Assembly (NCBI GenBank): GCA_021767985.1
Contig: JAASSH010000094.1
Coordinates: 1-7,353, forward strand
Direction of reading: 5' to 3'
From: Gammaproteobacteria bacterium
GTDB lineage: Bacteria > Pseudomonadota > Gammaproteobacteria > GCA-001735895
Length of the DNA: 7,353 nt
A model generated the notes under the pieces. The model saw only the letters and a program-made list of their open reading frames with translations, did not search any database and was not told the DNA's origin. The translations under genes and the position numbers were made by a program. The stretch's first letter is position 1, and the number at the start of each line of letters is the position of its first letter. Of the stretch, positions 5,674 to 7,353 are shown one piece after another.

Positions 5674-6478
5674 GTGGCTCGACGATTTCCTGCTGCGCAG
5701 CGTGCTGGCGGGTTTGATCATGGTCACCATTGCCGCGCCGATGGGTTGCCTGATGGTATGGCAGCGGCTGGCATTCCTGAGCGACACCCTGGGGCACGCC
5801 GCCGTGCTCGGCGTGGGTATCGGCCTGATGCTGCAAATGGTGCCGATTTTCGGCGTGCTCGCGGTAGCGCTGTTGATCGTTTTCTCGCTGAGCCGGGTCA
5901 GCAACTTCAACAGCGCGCTGTCGGAGACGACGCTGGCGATTATTTCTCATACCGGCCTTGCCGGCGGCATCATCGTGGTCGGCCTGCTGCCGTCGCAAGC
6001 GGTCAATCTCGAGTCGATCCTGTTCGGTGACCTGCTGGCGACCACGGCTGCGGACCTGTTGCATATGCTGGTTACCACGGTGGTGCTGCTGATCCTGCTC
6101 GTCCATCACTGGCGCGCCTTCGTCGCGCTATCGGTGAGCCGCGAGATCGCCCAGGCCGAGGGCGTCGAGGTGCGCAAGCTGCAGTTCCTGATGTATGCCA
6201 TGATCGCGCTGTTGGTGGCGGTCATGATGCAGGTCATGGGCGTGCTGCTGATCGCCGCGATGCTGGTCATCCCGACCACCAGCGCGCGCCTGTTCAGTCG
6301 CGGTCCCGAGCAAATGGTTGCCCTCAGCGCGCTCTACGGGCTCGGCGCGCTCGCCGGCGGCATGACCAGCTCCTATCACTTCGACTGGCAGACCGGGCCC
6401 GCCATCGTCGTCAGCGCCAGCGTGCTGCTGCTTGCAACGCTCGCGCTGTCACGCATACTAAAAAGCCAGGCCCGATAA
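5666..6478 (+). CDS. znuB: Zinc ABC transporter permease ZnuB
   Basis: This ABC-3 family inner-membrane permease forms the zinc channel. From the chosen start it has 270 residues and about eight hydrophobic segments, roughly at 12-32, 44-76 (two), 88-106, 132-148, 174-204 (probably two), 218-235 and 246-262. Family landmarks are MVWQRLAFLSDTLGHAA (30-46), FGDLL (120-124) and VMGVLLIAAMLVIPTTSARL (190-209), the region that contacts the ATPase. I chose the ATG at 5666, which overlaps the znuC stop (ATGACTGA), because ZnuB proteins typically begin a few residues before the first membrane helix. An upstream in-frame ATG at 5633 would add 11 residues (starting MTFPENPPG) and overlap znuC by 41 bases; neither start has a strong ribosome binding site. 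The stop is TAA, 16 bases before the next gene. Confidence 0.92.
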   Translation: MTEWLDDFLLRSVLAGLIMVTIAAPMGCLMVWQRLAFLSDTLGHAAVLGVGIGLMLQMVPIFGVLAVALLIVFSLSRVSNFNSALSETTLAIISHTGLAGGIIVVGLLPSQAVNLESILFGDLLATTAADLLHMLVTTVVLLILLVHHWRAFVALSVSREIAQAEGVEVRKLQFLMYAMIALLVAVMMQVMGVLLIAAMLVIPTTSARLFSRGPEQMVALSALYGLGALAGGMTSSYHFDWQTGPAIVVSASVLLLATLALSRILKSQAR

Positions 6479-6494
6479 CAAACCGTAATCCAGC

Positions 6495-7353
6495 ATGAAA
6501 ATCAGCGAAATCGAAGTTCACATACTGGGTGGACCCACGGAAGCCAGGCCGCACTGGGTCAGCCATTTCCCGGTGCCCGCGGCGAACGAATTGCTGGTGG
6601 TTTTGCGCACCGATAACGGTCTCTCGGGTTTCGGTCTCGGTAGCAGTAACGGACCGCTCGAGAAAACCGCGCGGCTGTTCGTCGAAGGACTGCAGGACAT
6701 CATCGTCGGCAGCGACGCGCTGTCGCCGGAACGCCTTTACGAAAAACTGTTTTCCGTGACCTGGCAAAAAACTGCCGCTGAGAAAGGATGGAGCAAGTCC
6801 GAACTGGTGCTGGCCTCGGCGGCGGTTGATATCGCCATGTGGGACATACTCGGAAAACAGGCCGGCCTGCCGCTCTACCGGCTTTTCGGCGGCCACCGCG
6901 ACGCCGTGCCCTGTTACGTCACTTGCGGCTACTACCGCGACGGCAAGGATCTCGACGAGCTGCGGGAAGAGATGCAAATGCTGAAATCCCAGGGGCATAA
7001 GGCCTTCAAGGCCAAGATCGGCGCGCTCGACCTGGCGCAGGATATGCAGCGCCTGCGGGTTATTCGCGACGTCATCGGTGACGACGCCGAGTTGATGATC
7101 GACGTTAACTGCGGCTGGGATCTGACCACCGCGCTGGCGGCAGTGAAACGCCTGCCCGAGGTTAATCCGCGCTGGCTGGAAGAGCCGGTGCACTGGTATG
7201 ACGACCGGCGCCTGCTCAAATTGCTGGCGCAAAAAACCGATAGTCCGCTGTCCGCCGGCGAAAGCGAATTGAGCGCGCAGGGCTGCCGCGCCCTGCTCGA
7301 GGAGCAGGCGATACAGATTCTGCAGTTCGACTGCACGCGGATGGGCGGATTCA
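6495..7353 (+). CDS. Enolase-superfamily enzyme, mandelate racemase / sugar-acid dehydratase type (3' end outside window)
   Basis: The open frame begins with ATG at 6495 and remains open through 286 codons to the window edge, so it is partial at its C-terminus. The N-terminal capping domain starts MKISEIEVHIL and contains LASAAVDIAMWDILGK (106-121), typical of the superfamily. Barrel residues are readable: KAK (Lys172 and Lys174, the MR-type KxK catalytic pair), DVN (Asp203), WLEEP (Glu229) and AGE (Glu256) as the three magnesium ligands, and FD (Asp279), which corresponds to the Asp of the mandelate racemase His-Asp dyad. The partner His should lie about 27 residues further on, outside the window. 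This suggests abstraction of a proton alpha to a carboxylate, as in acid-sugar dehydratases or racemases; the substrate is unknown. It follows znuB by 16 bases on the same strand, with no terminator and no clear Shine-Dalgarno sequence. Confidence 0.88.
   Translation, partial: MKISEIEVHILGGPTEARPHWVSHFPVPAANELLVVLRTDNGLSGFGLGSSNGPLEKTARLFVEGLQDIIVGSDALSPERLYEKLFSVTWQKTAAEKGWSKSELVLASAAVDIAMWDILGKQAGLPLYRLFGGHRDAVPCYVTCGYYRDGKDLDELREEMQMLKSQGHKAFKAKIGALDLAQDMQRLRVIRDVIGDDAELMIDVNCGWDLTTALAAVKRLPEVNPRWLEEPVHWYDDRRLLKLLAQKTDSPLSAGESELSAQGCRALLEEQAIQILQFDCTRMGGF

Noticed and set aside
5083..5910. Minus-strand open frame across znuC and znuB
   Set aside because: It spans the junction of two certain plus-strand genes and has no motif of its own.
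6411..7232. Minus-strand open frame of 273 codons at the right end
   Set aside because: The plus strand carries an enolase-superfamily gene with catalytic residues in place, so this is its antisense shadow.

Overview
The window is a GC-rich, tightly packed bacterial chromosome segment, most likely from a marine gammaproteobacterium or a close relative. This is inferred from gene content and protein character: a Zur/ZnuABC zinc locus with an E. coli-like Zur operator, an octaprenyl diphosphate synthase (IspB type), a homo-oligomeric ATP sulfurylase of the kind common in sulfur-oxidising lineages, and a betaine-type homocysteine methyltransferase related to those of marine proteobacteria. No rRNA, tRNA, CRISPR array, phage gene or intact insertion sequence is visible.

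Left half (about 34-3375), minus strand, transcribed right to left: sat (ATP sulfurylase), ispB (polyprenyl diphosphate synthase), then a homocysteine S-methyltransferase gene whose only available start is a TTG embedded in the stop of ispB (TTGA overlap). The three genes have no obvious metabolic link. The last gene ends in a six-arginine tail, followed within 10 bases by a degenerate REP/BIME-like inverted repeat (34-106). A 175-base gap (3376-3550) separates sat from the zinc locus and carries a motif that may be a mobile-element relic.

Right half (3551-6478) is a complete zinc-uptake regulon. znuA (periplasmic zinc-binding protein) is on the minus strand. It diverges from zur, znuC (ATPase) and znuB (permease) on the plus strand, with overlapping gene ends. 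A single Zur box, GTTATAATATAAC, lies in the 52-base divergent promoter and covers the best -10 elements of both directions, so one operator probably represses uptake and autoregulates zur. The zur start codon lies so close to its -10 that the transcript may be leaderless.

Sixteen bases after znuB, on the same strand, an enolase-superfamily gene of the mandelate racemase / sugar-acid dehydratase type begins at 6495 and runs off the window end. It may be co-transcribed with the zinc genes, although nothing in the protein suggests zinc uptake.

I see no clearly novel multi-gene system. The points worth a second look are the shared Zur operator with a probable leaderless zur, the enolase-family gene following znuB, an altered ABC signature (LSEGE) in ZnuC, a ZnuA without the usual His-rich loop, and the polyarginine tail next to a repeat.
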